A DNA stretch of 64,000 bases, taken from contig CAZECM010000006.1 of NCBI GenBank assembly GCA_964510785.1, forward strand, positions 1 through 64,000, in the 5' to 3' direction. Origin of the DNA: JAAYZM01 sp964510785. Lineage in GTDB: Bacteria; Actinomycetota; Actinomycetes; Actinomycetales; Cellulomonadaceae. The notes beneath the pieces were generated by a model, which was given only the letters and a program-made list of their open reading frames with translations, did not search any database and was not told the DNA's origin. This document shows positions 52,181-60,198 of this stretch, piece by piece. The translations under genes were made by a program, and so were the position numbers. Position 1 is the first letter of the stretch, and each line of letters begins with the position of its first letter.

Positions 52181-52192
52181 TGGTCAGCGACA
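52181..52192. promoter_or_regulatory. 12-base word shared with the symporter leader
   Basis: TGGTCAGCGACA, about 18-30 bases downstream of the predicted metY transcription start; identical to 49457-49468. Confidence 0.4.
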
Positions 52193-52217
52193 CATTCGGC
52201 GGAGGAACATGGCTAGG

Positions 52218-52246
52218 ACGCTAGGCGGGCCGCTCGCCACGGCCAA
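52218..52246 (-). promoter_or_regulatory. promoter of metY
   Basis: On the minus strand TTGGCC (52246-52241), a 17-base spacer and TAGCGT (52223-52218). The leader would be about 185 bases long, with room for control at RNA level. Confidence 0.6.
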
Positions 52247-52262
52247 CTTGCGGTCCAGATCG

Positions 52263-52277
52263 TGAGATGCCGTCTCA
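52263..52277. promoter_or_regulatory. inverted repeat upstream of the metY promoter
   Basis: TGAGA-TGCCG-TCTCA, a short symmetric site 17 bases upstream of the metY -35. It could be a repressor or activator site. Confidence 0.35.
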
Positions 52278-52476
52278 AAGTGCGCGGGGATCCGGGGCTG
52301 ACCGCGACTTCTACGGACATTCCGTCCGGGGCTCAAGGCTGTGACTCGTGGTACCGAAGTGATTGTTGTGACTGGTGTTCACTTCTGGGGAATGGGCCGG
52401 TAGCGTTCTGGAGCCGGCCCGCCTCGGTGCGACCGGCACTTCGTACTGGGAATCTCGACGGTGGAAGGGCGAGCGT

Positions 52477-53955
52477 GTGACGCACGAGCGGGTGTGGTGG
52501 CGGCCGTGGGCCGCGGCGGCCTGCGCCGTCGCGCTGCTCGTGGGGACCTCCCCGACGGCCGGCGCCCTGCCCCTCGCACCCGAGACGCCGAGCGCGCAGG
52601 ACGTGCGGGACGCCCAGGACGCGGTCGCGAGCGCGAGCGGCTCGGTCGCGAGCATGGAGGTGCGGCTCGCCCAGCTCGGCATCGAGCTCGACAACGCCTG
52701 GGTCGTGGTGGAACGTGCCGCCGAGGACTACACCGGGGCGCTCGTCGCGCGAGACACCGCCGAGGTCGACGCACGCACGACTGCGCGCCAGCTCGAGCAG
52801 GCCGAGGCCGACCTCGGTGTCGCGCGCGGTCGCCTCGTCGGGATCGCGCTCAAGGCGATGCGGACGGGCTCCGCGAGCGACCAGCTGCGAGCCGTCCTCG
52901 AGGCGGGGGGCATCGAGGACCTCGTGCAGACCTCCGAAGCGCTCAGCGTGCTCGGCACCCGCACGAACGAGGTGGTCCAGGACTTCCGCGCCGCGACCGT
53001 CGTGGCCGAGACCCTTCGTGGCCGGTCCGCGCTCGCCCTCGCCGCGCGCGAGGCCGCGGCACTGGACGCCGAGCAGGCACTGACCACGGCACAGGACATG
53101 CAGCGCGACGTCGAGGCCAAGGTCACGGCGGCGGAGGCCGAGCGGGAGGGCCTGCTCGAGCGCCTCGCCACCGCGCGCGAGACGAGCGTCCAGATCGAGC
53201 GCGAGCGGCAGGAGCGGCTCGACGAGGAGCGCCGGGAGCGGGAACGGCGCGAGCGGGAGGACGCGCGCGACGACTCGGGGAACGACGACGATGGTCGCGA
53301 CGACTCCCGCGACGAGGACCGCGACCGCGACGACTCCGACGACGGTGGCCGGGACGACGACGAGAACCGCGACGACGCGACACCGGACCCGGGGTCCGGC
53401 ACGCCGACCCCCACGCCGACGCCGACCCCCACCCCGAACCCGAGCCCTGCTCCGAACCCGAGTCCCACTCCGAACCCGACCCCGACCCCCACGCCGAAGC
53501 CGGAGCAGCCCAAGCCCAAGCCGCCAGTCAACGACCCGTACGGTCTGGGCACCGGCACGTCGAAGGGCTCGGCTGCGAAGGGCAAGAAGGCCGTCGCGTG
53601 GGCGAAGGAACAGCTCGGCGCGGACTACGTGTACGGCGGCACGGGCAACCCGGGCTTCGACTGCTCCGGCCTGACGATGAAGGCGTGGGCCGACGCCGGC
53701 GTCGCGCTCAACCGCTCGTCGCGCGACCAGTACCGCCAGGTCCTCAAGATCGAGCGCAGCCAGCTGCGGCCAGGGGACCTGCTGTTCTGGGGTGACGACC
53801 CGGAGAACAACGACCCTGCCTCGGTCACGCACGTCGCGATGTACGTCGGCAACAACCAGGTCATCGAGGCGCCCAACCCGAGTGCCAAGGTGCGCATCGT
53901 CGACCTGTCGGGCTGGCGCCTCGACCGCATCATGCCCTTCGCCGGCCGTCCCTGA
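52477..53955 (+). CDS. secreted NlpC/P60 cell-wall hydrolase with coiled coil and Pro-rich linker
   Basis: A 492-residue exported peptidoglycan hydrolase. Signal peptide at residues 1-30 (AAACAVALLVGTSPTAGA). A long coiled coil spans about 40-265, then an extremely charged Arg/Glu/Asp stretch (265-305) and a Pro/Thr/Asn linker of TPTPT and PNPSP units (305-350). The NlpC/P60 domain (about 370-490) has the Cys in DCSGLTMKAW and the His in VTHVAMYVG. It would cut the D-Glu to diamino-acid bond of wall peptides, as RipA-type enzymes do in cell separation. The coiled coil may keep it inactive or bind FtsX-like partners. The GTG start follows GGAAGG. Confidence 0.92.
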   Translation: MTHERVWWRPWAAAACAVALLVGTSPTAGALPLAPETPSAQDVRDAQDAVASASGSVASMEVRLAQLGIELDNAWVVVERAAEDYTGALVARDTAEVDARTTARQLEQAEADLGVARGRLVGIALKAMRTGSASDQLRAVLEAGGIEDLVQTSEALSVLGTRTNEVVQDFRAATVVAETLRGRSALALAAREAAALDAEQALTTAQDMQRDVEAKVTAAEAEREGLLERLATARETSVQIERERQERLDEERRERERREREDARDDSGNDDDGRDDSRDEDRDRDDSDDGGRDDDENRDDATPDPGSGTPTPTPTPTPTPNPSPAPNPSPTPNPTPTPTPKPEQPKPKPPVNDPYGLGTGTSKGSAAKGKKAVAWAKEQLGADYVYGGTGNPGFDCSGLTMKAWADAGVALNRSSRDQYRQVLKIERSQLRPGDLLFWGDDPENNDPASVTHVAMYVGNNQVIEAPNPSAKVRIVDLSGWRLDRIMPFAGRP

Positions 53956-53968
53956 CCCTCCCCGCCCG

Positions 53969-54068
53969 ACCCCTCCCCGCGAGGTAGGTCCGAGTGCGCC
54001 AGGTAGTGGCGTGGCGGACCTACCTCGACGCCGCCAGACCTACCTCGCGGGAGGGGAGGGGAGGGGTC
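53969..54068. terminator. branched hairpin between converging genes
   Basis: The left arm (53978-53992) can pair with either of two right arms: 54015-54027 (13 bp) or 54037-54049 (13 bp). C-rich and G-rich flanks extend the second option. All arms contain GGTAGGTC or its complement. It lies between the NlpC/P60 gene and the converging amidohydrolase gene. Confidence 0.7.
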
Positions 54069-55500
54069 AGTCGGCGAAGTCGCGGCGATACTGGTACGGG
54101 TTGGAGAGGATCTCGACCTCGGGGATCTCGGGGTTCATGCCCGCGCGCCAGGTGTCCTCGCCGAGCTCGGACTTGAGGAACTCGACGGTGTTCTCCAGGT
54201 CGTGGCGCACGCCCGCGAGGTCGCCCGCGCACAGCCGACCGTCCCACTTGATCGCCTCGCCGCCCACGAGGACGGTGTGCACGTCACCGCGGCCCGCCTG
54301 GTAGACGACGTGGCCGTACGGGTTGACGATCGGCGACATCGTGGGCGAGTACTCGTTCTTGATGAGGATGACGTCGCCGAGCTTGCCCGCCTCGAGGCTG
54401 CCGATCTCGTCGAGCCGGCCGATCGCCCGAGCGCCGCCGCGCGTGGCCCAGTCCACGACCTCCTCGACACGCAAGGTTGCGTGCGTCACGGTCTGGTCGC
54501 TCTGGTGGGCGATGTAGTGCTCGAGCGAGCGGTCGGCGCCGATCGTGCTGCGCATCGCGGAGAACATGTCCGCGCTGAACCACACGCTCGTGTCGATCGA
54601 CAGCGACGCGGGGATCCCGTGGCGGCGCAGCGCGGCGGCGGGCGGGTAGCCCTGGCCGCACGTCTGCTCGCTCTCGGTCGACAGCGACACGGTGCCGCCC
54701 GTGGCCGCGATCTTCTGGTACGACTCGTCGCTCAGCGTCGCGGCGTGGACGTACACCGCGCCGGGTCGCATCGCCTGGTTCTCGTACATGAGCTCGATGC
54801 CGCGGTCGCCCGTCGCGCCCCAGACCCCCGCGTGGGTCGTCACGGAGACGCCGAGGTCGCGCGCGACCTGGAACGCCGCGCTCTCGGGGAAGCCCTCGTC
54901 GCCCGGGACGTCGAAGGCGATCTGTGCGCCGAACATGCGCGCGTTGTCGCGCGCCTGCTCGATGATGCGCTGCACGGCGGGGTCCGCGGTCCACTCCCAC
55001 GGGGCGACGGCGAGGTTGCCGTAGGCGAGCACGAAGCGTCCCGGCGACGTCGCGAGCGCCTCGAGGGCCGCCTCGCCGTGCTCGGGCGTGCGCAGGCCGT
55101 GCGACCAGTCGACGCTCGTGGTGATGCCGGACTCGACGGCGTCGAGCGCGGAGATGCGGTTGCCCGCGGCGACGTCCTGGGGGCGGAACTTCATGCCGTG
55201 CTCGAGGTAGTACCAGACGAAGTACTGGGTGAGCGTCCAGTCGGCGCCGTACGCGCGCATCGCCGTCTGCCACATGTGCCGGTGCGTGTCGACCATGCCC
55301 GGCATGACGATGCCGCCGCGCGCGTCGACCTCGAACGTGCCGTCGGGGACCTGCAGCGAGTGCCCGACGTCGGCGATCTTGCCGTCGACGACGAGGACGT
55401 CGCCCTCGGGGAGCACGGTGTGCTGCTCGTCCATCGTCAGGACGATGCCGCCGCGCATGACGACGGGCTGGCCGGCCTGGGGCCTGGGGGACTCGGACAT
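54067..55500 (-). CDS. metal-dependent amidohydrolase (TrzN/SsnA-type)
   Basis: A 477-residue cytoplasmic hydrolase of the amidohydrolase superfamily. The first metal-binding pair is in GMVDTHRHMWQ. A further His is in VTTHAGVW, a candidate Glu in LSTESEQTCG, and the last Asp in SIDTSVWFSADMF. The small beta sandwich is built from both ends (LVVDGKIADVG; VHTVLVGGEAIKWDG). Relatives deaminate or dechlorinate heterocycles such as guanine or triazines. GGAG lies 7 bases before the ATG. It is divergent from the bicupin-SDR-M24 operon across a 320-base region with palindromic sites. Confidence 0.88.
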   Translation of the reverse strand: MSESPRPQAGQPVVMRGGIVLTMDEQHTVLPEGDVLVVDGKIADVGHSLQVPDGTFEVDARGGIVMPGMVDTHRHMWQTAMRAYGADWTLTQYFVWYYLEHGMKFRPQDVAAGNRISALDAVESGITTSVDWSHGLRTPEHGEAALEALATSPGRFVLAYGNLAVAPWEWTADPAVQRIIEQARDNARMFGAQIAFDVPGDEGFPESAAFQVARDLGVSVTTHAGVWGATGDRGIELMYENQAMRPGAVYVHAATLSDESYQKIAATGGTVSLSTESEQTCGQGYPPAAALRRHGIPASLSIDTSVWFSADMFSAMRSTIGADRSLEHYIAHQSDQTVTHATLRVEEVVDWATRGGARAIGRLDEIGSLEAGKLGDVILIKNEYSPTMSPIVNPYGHVVYQAGRGDVHTVLVGGEAIKWDGRLCAGDLAGVRHDLENTVEFLKSELGEDTWRAGMNPEIPEVEILSNPYQYRRDFAD

Positions 55501-55524
55501 TGCTCATCTCCTTCGATCAGCCTG

Positions 55525-55544
55525 GGTGCACATCGATGTGTACC
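55525..55544. promoter_or_regulatory. 20-base palindrome before the amidohydrolase
   Basis: GGTGCACATC-GATGTGTACC, symmetric at 9 of 10 base pairs, 25 bases upstream of the amidohydrolase ATG. Probably an operator for a dimeric regulator. Confidence 0.6.
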
Positions 55545-55647
55545 GTCGGCCGGAACACTCAGGAGGTGCTCTCCGGCCGGATTGCCTCAGTGACCAGCAT
55601 GGACCACCGCGGCCCCGAGCGAAACTGGTTCGCGACAATTACTCTCT

Positions 55648-55664
55648 GTTCAACCTAGTTGTAC
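55648..55664. promoter_or_regulatory. 17-base palindrome in the divergent region
   Basis: GTTCAAC-CTA-GTTGTAC, arms of 7 bases with one mismatch. It sits near the middle of the region, where it could control both directions. Confidence 0.5.
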
Positions 55665-55820
55665 GGCGAGCGGCACCGGGGCGCGTCTTGACATTCCCGG
55701 ATCGGTGGACTTGACTCGTGTTCAGTAGGGCTAAACACCCGTTCACCTTGCAACGTCGCTGGTGAGGCGGTGGCCCCGACAGCGATGCCGTGGCCATCGT
55801 GCTTCGAGGAGGTAGTGCGC

Positions 55821-56714
55821 ATGGCGAGATTCGTGGTCCGACGCAGCAGCGAGGCCCAGTACCTCGACCCGGGTCCCTTGGCCCCCGGTGCGGTGGGCAT
55901 GACGCGGTGGCGCGCCGTCGGCGAGGACGACGGCGCCGCGCACACCGACTTCGGCATCACGCGGCTCGCGCCGGGCGGCAGCACGGCGACCCACGTGCAC
56001 TCCTTCGAGGAGAGCTTCCACCTGCTGCGCGGCGAGGTCGTGCTCGCGACCGGCGAGGCCACGGTGCACCTCGTCGAGGGGGACTACGGCGTGATCCCGA
56101 TCGGGGTGCCGCACGCGTGGCGCGCCGTGGGCGACGAGGTGGCCGAGTGGTCCGACCTGTTCACCCCGCCGGCCCGCGAGCGCCACGGCTCCGACACGTA
56201 CCGGGTCCCGGAGCTCGCCGTCGTCGGCCCCGTCAAGGTCGACACGCGCGACCCCCGCACCCGCTCCTTCGGCAACATCACGGCGGACCACATGGTCCCG
56301 GGGCGTCAGTCGCAAGAGCTCCTCGCCGTCTCCGCCTCGATGCGTACGGCCTTGCTCGTCTACAGCGGCATCTCGCTCAAGATGATGGTCGACTCCGACC
56401 TCGGCGCGACCCTCGGCACGATGTTCATGGTGCAGTACGAGCCGGACGGCAAGGCCGGCCCGCACGACCACCCGCTCGAGGAGGCCTACCTCATCACCGA
56501 CGGCGAGGTGCTCGCGGCCTTCGACGGCCAGGAGTTCCTCCTGCAGCCCGGCGATATCGCGTGGGCCGCCGTCGGCTGTGTGCACTCGTTTGCAGCGACG
56601 GGCGAGGAGGTGCGCTGGCTCGAGACGCAAGCGCCCCAGATGCCGCCCCGCCACGCCTACCGCTTCGTGCGGGACTGGGAGTACCTGACCGAACGACTGG
56701 AGGAAGAGCTGTGA
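55821..56714 (+). CDS. bicupin protein
   Basis: A 297-residue protein with two cupin barrels. The first has THVHSFEES and PIGVPHAW (about residues 53-98); the second has GPHDHPLEEAY and GCVHSF (about 215-260). Each keeps the two His, the Glu and the last His that bind a metal. The layout and length are like (S)-ureidoglycine aminohydrolase and related bicupins, but that assignment is not certain. GGAGG lies 9 bases before the ATG. Its stop overlaps the SDR start (GTGA), so it leads an operon with SDR, M24 and MFS genes. Confidence 0.82.
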   Translation: MARFVVRRSSEAQYLDPGPLAPGAVGMTRWRAVGEDDGAAHTDFGITRLAPGGSTATHVHSFEESFHLLRGEVVLATGEATVHLVEGDYGVIPIGVPHAWRAVGDEVAEWSDLFTPPARERHGSDTYRVPELAVVGPVKVDTRDPRTRSFGNITADHMVPGRQSQELLAVSASMRTALLVYSGISLKMMVDSDLGATLGTMFMVQYEPDGKAGPHDHPLEEAYLITDGEVLAAFDGQEFLLQPGDIAWAAVGCVHSFAATGEEVRWLETQAPQMPPRHAYRFVRDWEYLTERLEEEL

Positions 56715-57418
56715 GCGATCGGACCATTCTCATCGTCGGGGGGTCGTCGGGCATCGGCCTGGCGCTCGCCGAGGACCTCGTCGCCGGGGGCGACCGTGTC
56801 ATCGTCACGAGCCGCAGCCAGGAGACGGCCGACGAGGTCGCAGCCGGGCTCGGCGAGCTCGCGAGCGGCATCGCCGTCGACATCTCCCAGCCCGAGACGA
56901 TCGCGGGAGCGCTCGCGGGCGTCGGCAAGCTCGACGGCCTCGTGCTCGGTGCGATCGAGCGCGACGCGAACACCATCCGCGAGTACGACATCGCGCGGGC
57001 CCGCCGCCTCATCACCCTCAAGCTCGTCGGCTACACCGAGACCGTGCACACCCTGCTCGACCGCCTCGAGCCGTCCGTCGACACGGGCATCGTGCTCTTC
57101 GGCGGCCGCGCGAAGGACGCGCCCTACCCGGGGTCGACGACGGTCTCCACGATCAACGGCGGCGTCGACGGCATCATGAACACCCTCGCGCTCGAGCTCG
57201 CGCCCATCCGCGTGAACTCGCTCCACCCCGGGATCATCGGCGACTCGCCGTTCTGGGCGTCCAAGCCCGAGGGCGTCCTCGACGGCTACGAGAGCCGGAC
57301 GCCGGGCGGCAAGCTCGCGACCGTCGTGGACGTCGTGGACGCGACGAAGTTCCTGCTCTTCAACCGCGGCGTCTCGGCGCACAGCCTCTACGTCGACCGC
57401 GGCTGGCGCATCACCTGA
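56711..57418 (+). CDS. SDR-fold protein lacking the catalytic Ser-Tyr-Lys
   Basis: A 235-residue Rossmann-fold protein. The nucleotide-binding motif GGSSGIG (residues 10-16) and the end motif ELAPIRVNSLHPG are intact. In the active-site helix the YxxxK pair is replaced: Val145 and Asn149 (VSTIN). The usual Ser strand reads LFGGRAK. It is therefore unlikely to act as a normal dehydrogenase, but may still bind NAD(P). It is coupled to the bicupin by a GTGA overlap, and the M24 gene follows after 59 bases. The frame and length are normal, so it is not a pseudogene. Confidence 0.83.
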   Translation: MSDRTILIVGGSSGIGLALAEDLVAGGDRVIVTSRSQETADEVAAGLGELASGIAVDISQPETIAGALAGVGKLDGLVLGAIERDANTIREYDIARARRLITLKLVGYTETVHTLLDRLEPSVDTGIVLFGGRAKDAPYPGSTTVSTINGGVDGIMNTLALELAPIRVNSLHPGIIGDSPFWASKPEGVLDGYESRTPGGKLATVVDVVDATKFLLFNRGVSAHSLYVDRGWRIT

Positions 57419-57477
57419 GCCCGGCGTGAGGGCACGACGGGCACGGACGGACAAGCACGGCAGATGAGGAGAACCTG

Positions 57478-58866
57478 ATGAGCATCGCGACTCGCGGCAA
57501 CATGGGCGTCGACTGGGAGGCCCGCGTCGACTTCGGACGGCTTCGCAGCGAACGGCTCGCGAAGCTGCGGGCACAGCTCGAGGTGTCCGACGTCGGGGCG
57601 TTGCTCGCGTTCGACTTCGGCAACATCCGGTATGCGTCCGCGACGCACATCGGGACGTGGGCGATGGACAAGCTCATCAGGTTCTGCCTCGTCACCCGGC
57701 ACTCCGACCCGATCGTGTGGGACTTCGGCTCCGCCGCGAAGCACCACGACCTGTTCAACCCGTGGCTCCACGAGACCCACATGGACGCCGACGCCGACCC
57801 GCACGCCCCGCACCACGGTGCCGTGCGTCCGCGCGCCGAGTCCGGGGCGAGGGCCGGCATCTCGACGTTGCGCGGCGCCTTCCCGCCCGGTGCGGGGATC
57901 GCCGAGGAGGTCGCTCGCAAGATCAAGCGCGAGCTCGAGAAGTTCGGGCTGCAGAACGAGCCCCTCGGTGTGGACCTCGTCGAGCTGCCGATCCTCTTCG
58001 CGCTGCAGGCCGAGGGGATCCAGGTGGTCGACGGTCAGCAGGTCTTCCTCGAGGCGCGCCGCATCAAGACCGAGGACGAGATCACGCTCCTGACGTCCGC
58101 GGCCTCGATGGTCGACGCCGCGTACGACCAGCTCTACGAGTTCCTGCGGCCGGGCGTGCGCGAGAACGAGTGCGTCGGACTCGTCTCCAAGGCGCTCTAC
58201 GACCAGGGCTCGGAGTACGTCGAGGGCGTCAACGCGATCTCCGGCGAGCGCTGCGCGCCCCACCCGCACGTCTACTCCGATCGCACGGTGCGCCCGGGCG
58301 ACCCGGCGTTCTTCGACATCCTGCACTCCTTCAACGGGTACCGGACGTGCTACTACCGCACGTTCGCGGTCGGCTCGGCGAGCCGGGCGCAGGTCGACGC
58401 CTACAAGCGGGCGCGGGAGTACATGGACGTCGCGATCGCGGCGGTACGGCCAGGGGCGACGACGGCGGACATCGTGTCGCTGTGGCCCAAGGCGCAGGAG
58501 TTCGGGTTCCCCGACGAGGAGGCCGCGTTCGCGCTGCAGTACGGCCACGGGGTCGGGCTGTCGATCTGGGAGAAGCCGATCTTCTCGAGGCTCACGTCGC
58601 TCGACCACCCCGAGCCGCTCCAGGAGGGCATGGTCTTCGCCCTCGAGACCTACTGGCCGGCCGCGGACGGCTGGGGCGCGGCACGCATCGAGGAGGAGCT
58701 CGTCGTCACGAAGGACGGGTGCGAGGTCATCACGAAGTTCCCGGCCGAGGACCTGCTCGTCGCGGGCGGTGGCCGTTACTTCACGGTGAACGGCCCGCTC
58801 CCGGGCATCCGGGACTCGCAGTCGCACCTGAACACCGCTGAGGGACGTGGCGAAGCCGGCGCCTGA
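57478..58866 (+). CDS. M24 (aminopeptidase P / creatinase / DddP-like) protein with an altered metal site
   Basis: A 462-residue protein with a creatinase-type N-terminal domain (about 1-195) and a pita-bread domain. Canonical ligands are Asp280 (FFDILH), His357 (YGHGVGL), Glu390 (FALETYW) and Glu405 (RIEEELVV). The second Asp, expected 11 residues after the first, is Cys291 (RTCYYRT). Loss of ligands is known in metal-free creatinase, and DddP has its own variant site, so a non-peptidase reaction on a small molecule is plausible. AGGAGAA precedes the ATG. It overlaps the MFS gene by 20 bases. Confidence 0.82.
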   Translation: MSIATRGNMGVDWEARVDFGRLRSERLAKLRAQLEVSDVGALLAFDFGNIRYASATHIGTWAMDKLIRFCLVTRHSDPIVWDFGSAAKHHDLFNPWLHETHMDADADPHAPHHGAVRPRAESGARAGISTLRGAFPPGAGIAEEVARKIKRELEKFGLQNEPLGVDLVELPILFALQAEGIQVVDGQQVFLEARRIKTEDEITLLTSAASMVDAAYDQLYEFLRPGVRENECVGLVSKALYDQGSEYVEGVNAISGERCAPHPHVYSDRTVRPGDPAFFDILHSFNGYRTCYYRTFAVGSASRAQVDAYKRAREYMDVAIAAVRPGATTADIVSLWPKAQEFGFPDEEAAFALQYGHGVGLSIWEKPIFSRLTSLDHPEPLQEGMVFALETYWPAADGWGAARIEEELVVTKDGCEVITKFPAEDLLVAGGGRYFTVNGPLPGIRDSQSHLNTAEGRGEAGA

Positions 58867-60061
58867 CGGAGCCGCGCGAAGGCCGGGGGTGGCCCAGCGG
58901 TTCCTCGCTCCCGGCTTTCTCCTGCCGTTCCTCATCTTCTGGTCGTGCCTCGACCGCACGATCGTCCTGCCCCTCGTGCCGGTCATCGCGGACGACTTCG
59001 GCTCGACCCTCGTCGTCGCTGGCATGGCGGTCACCGCGCACGCGCTCGCCTACTCGTTCCTCCAGCTCGTGTGGGGGCCGTTGTCGACGCGGTGGGGGCG
59101 GCCCAAGGTGCTGTGGGTGTCGACCGGGATCGCGGCCGTCGCGAACATCGCGACGGCGCTCGCGCCGTCGATGACCACGTTCCTGATCGCCCGCACCGCG
59201 TCGGGCGGTGCGTTCGCTGCGGCGTTCGCCGCCGTGCTGACCTACTTCGGTGACACCCTGCCGCCGTCGCGGCGGCCTGCAGCGATGTCGAACCTCGCGA
59301 CCGCGTCCGCCCTCGGCCTCGCAGCGGGCTCCCTGATGGCGGCATGGCTCGACCTGTGGCTCGTGTGGCGCTGGACGTTCGGGGGCTACGGCGTCATCAC
59401 GGCGGTGCTCGTCCTCGCGCTCGTGCGGCTGCCCGACGCTGGCGACCACGCGGGCGAGCGCATCTGGGGTCAGCTCGTCAGCCTCGCGCGGAACCGGTGG
59501 GCGCTCGGGATCTACGGCCTCGTCGTCGTCGAGGGGTTCTTGCTCATCGGCGTCCTGAGCTTCCTGCCGGTCGCGCTCCAGCAGTCGGGCCGGTCCGTGC
59601 TGGTCTCGGGCTTCGTCACGGTGGTGTTCGGCATCGCCGTCGTCGTCATGAGCCAGTCCATGAAGCTCTTCGTCGCGCGCGTGCCGCCACAACGGACCCT
59701 GGCTGCGGGAGGAGGCGTCTGCGTCGTGGCCTTCGCGGTGCTGCTGCCGGGGGTCTCCTCGCTCACGGTCATGGTGGGCGCCGGGCTCATGGGGGTCGCG
59801 TGGGCCTTGGCGCACACGACGCTGCAGACGTGGATCGCCGACGTCGCGATGGACGCCCGCGCGCTCGGGATGACGTTCTTCTCGATCTCGCTCATGCTCG
59901 GTGGCGCTCTCGGGGCAGCCGCAGGTTCTCTCGCCGCAGGTCGGCTGGCCTTTCCCGCCCTCTTCGCCGTCTCGGTGGCCGTCGCGGCCGGCTTCGGTGT
60001 CCTCGCGAGCCTCGGACGGTCGCGCTACCGGACCCGTGAGGTCGACGAGGTCTCAGTTTGA
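58847..60061 (+). CDS. MFS transporter
   Basis: A 404-residue membrane protein with twelve hydrophobic segments. It has a drug:proton-antiporter-like first loop (PLSTRWGRPKVLW, motif A region) and FLIFWSCLDRTIVLPLVPVI in the first helix. The GTG start lies inside the end of the M24 gene, so the two are co-translated. It probably moves the substrate or product of the locus across the membrane. Direction and substrate cannot be told. Confidence 0.85.
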   Translation: MAKPAPDGAARRPGVAQRFLAPGFLLPFLIFWSCLDRTIVLPLVPVIADDFGSTLVVAGMAVTAHALAYSFLQLVWGPLSTRWGRPKVLWVSTGIAAVANIATALAPSMTTFLIARTASGGAFAAAFAAVLTYFGDTLPPSRRPAAMSNLATASALGLAAGSLMAAWLDLWLVWRWTFGGYGVITAVLVLALVRLPDAGDHAGERIWGQLVSLARNRWALGIYGLVVVEGFLLIGVLSFLPVALQQSGRSVLVSGFVTVVFGIAVVVMSQSMKLFVARVPPQRTLAAGGGVCVVAFAVLLPGVSSLTVMVGAGLMGVAWALAHTTLQTWIADVAMDARALGMTFFSISLMLGGALGAAAGSLAAGRLAFPALFAVSVAVAAGFGVLASLGRSRYRTREVDEVSV

Positions 60062-60068
60062 TGAACTG

Positions 60069-60132
60069 CTGTGCACCCGTGCTTCAAGTGTGTACAGTCA
60101 GGCTTGACAGAAATGCAAACGGTTGCTTCCCT
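60069..60132 (+). promoter_or_regulatory. control region of the ABC importer operon
   Basis: An inverted repeat CTGTGCAC (60069-60076) and GTGTACAG (60090-60097) shares half-site words with 55525-55544. Then TTGACA (60104-60109), a 17-base spacer and TTCCCT form a possible promoter. The spacer carries GCAAACGGTTGC (60115-60126), which resembles a LacI-family operator. Confidence 0.5.
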
Positions 60133-60198
60133 TGCGGGAACGAACGAGATGCTCTGAGTGACACCGCTCCCCAATGATGTGGAAGGTCTGATCCCGAA

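Larger units (their letters stand above)
52024..52476. other. 453-base divergent region between metY and the NlpC/P60 gene
   Basis: The left part is the long metY leader with a hairpin around the palindrome 52142-52154 and the shared word at 52181-52192. The metY promoter is at 52218-52246 and an inverted repeat TGAGA-N5-TCTCA at 52263-52277. The right part is the NlpC/P60 upstream region with TAGCGT at 52401-52406. No gene is seen. Confidence 0.65.
55501..55820. other. 320-base divergent control region of the catabolic locus
   Basis: This holds two palindromes (55525-55544 and 55648-55664) and several A/T-richer promoter-like words (TTGACA at 55689-55694, TTGACT at 55711-55716). No gene is seen. 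The region is less GC-rich than its surroundings. Confidence 0.6.

Noticed and set aside
52024..52246. SAM-type riboswitch in the metY leader
   Set aside because: The position is right, but the conserved CCGGCAACC-type core of SAM-I/SAM-IV riboswitches is not visible on the minus strand. The hairpin around 52142 alone is not enough.
52280..52476. cyclic-di-AMP (ydaO) riboswitch before the NlpC/P60 gene
   Set aside because: Such switches often precede wall hydrolases in actinobacteria, but I cannot find the conserved GGGTGAA-like and GAACC blocks in order.
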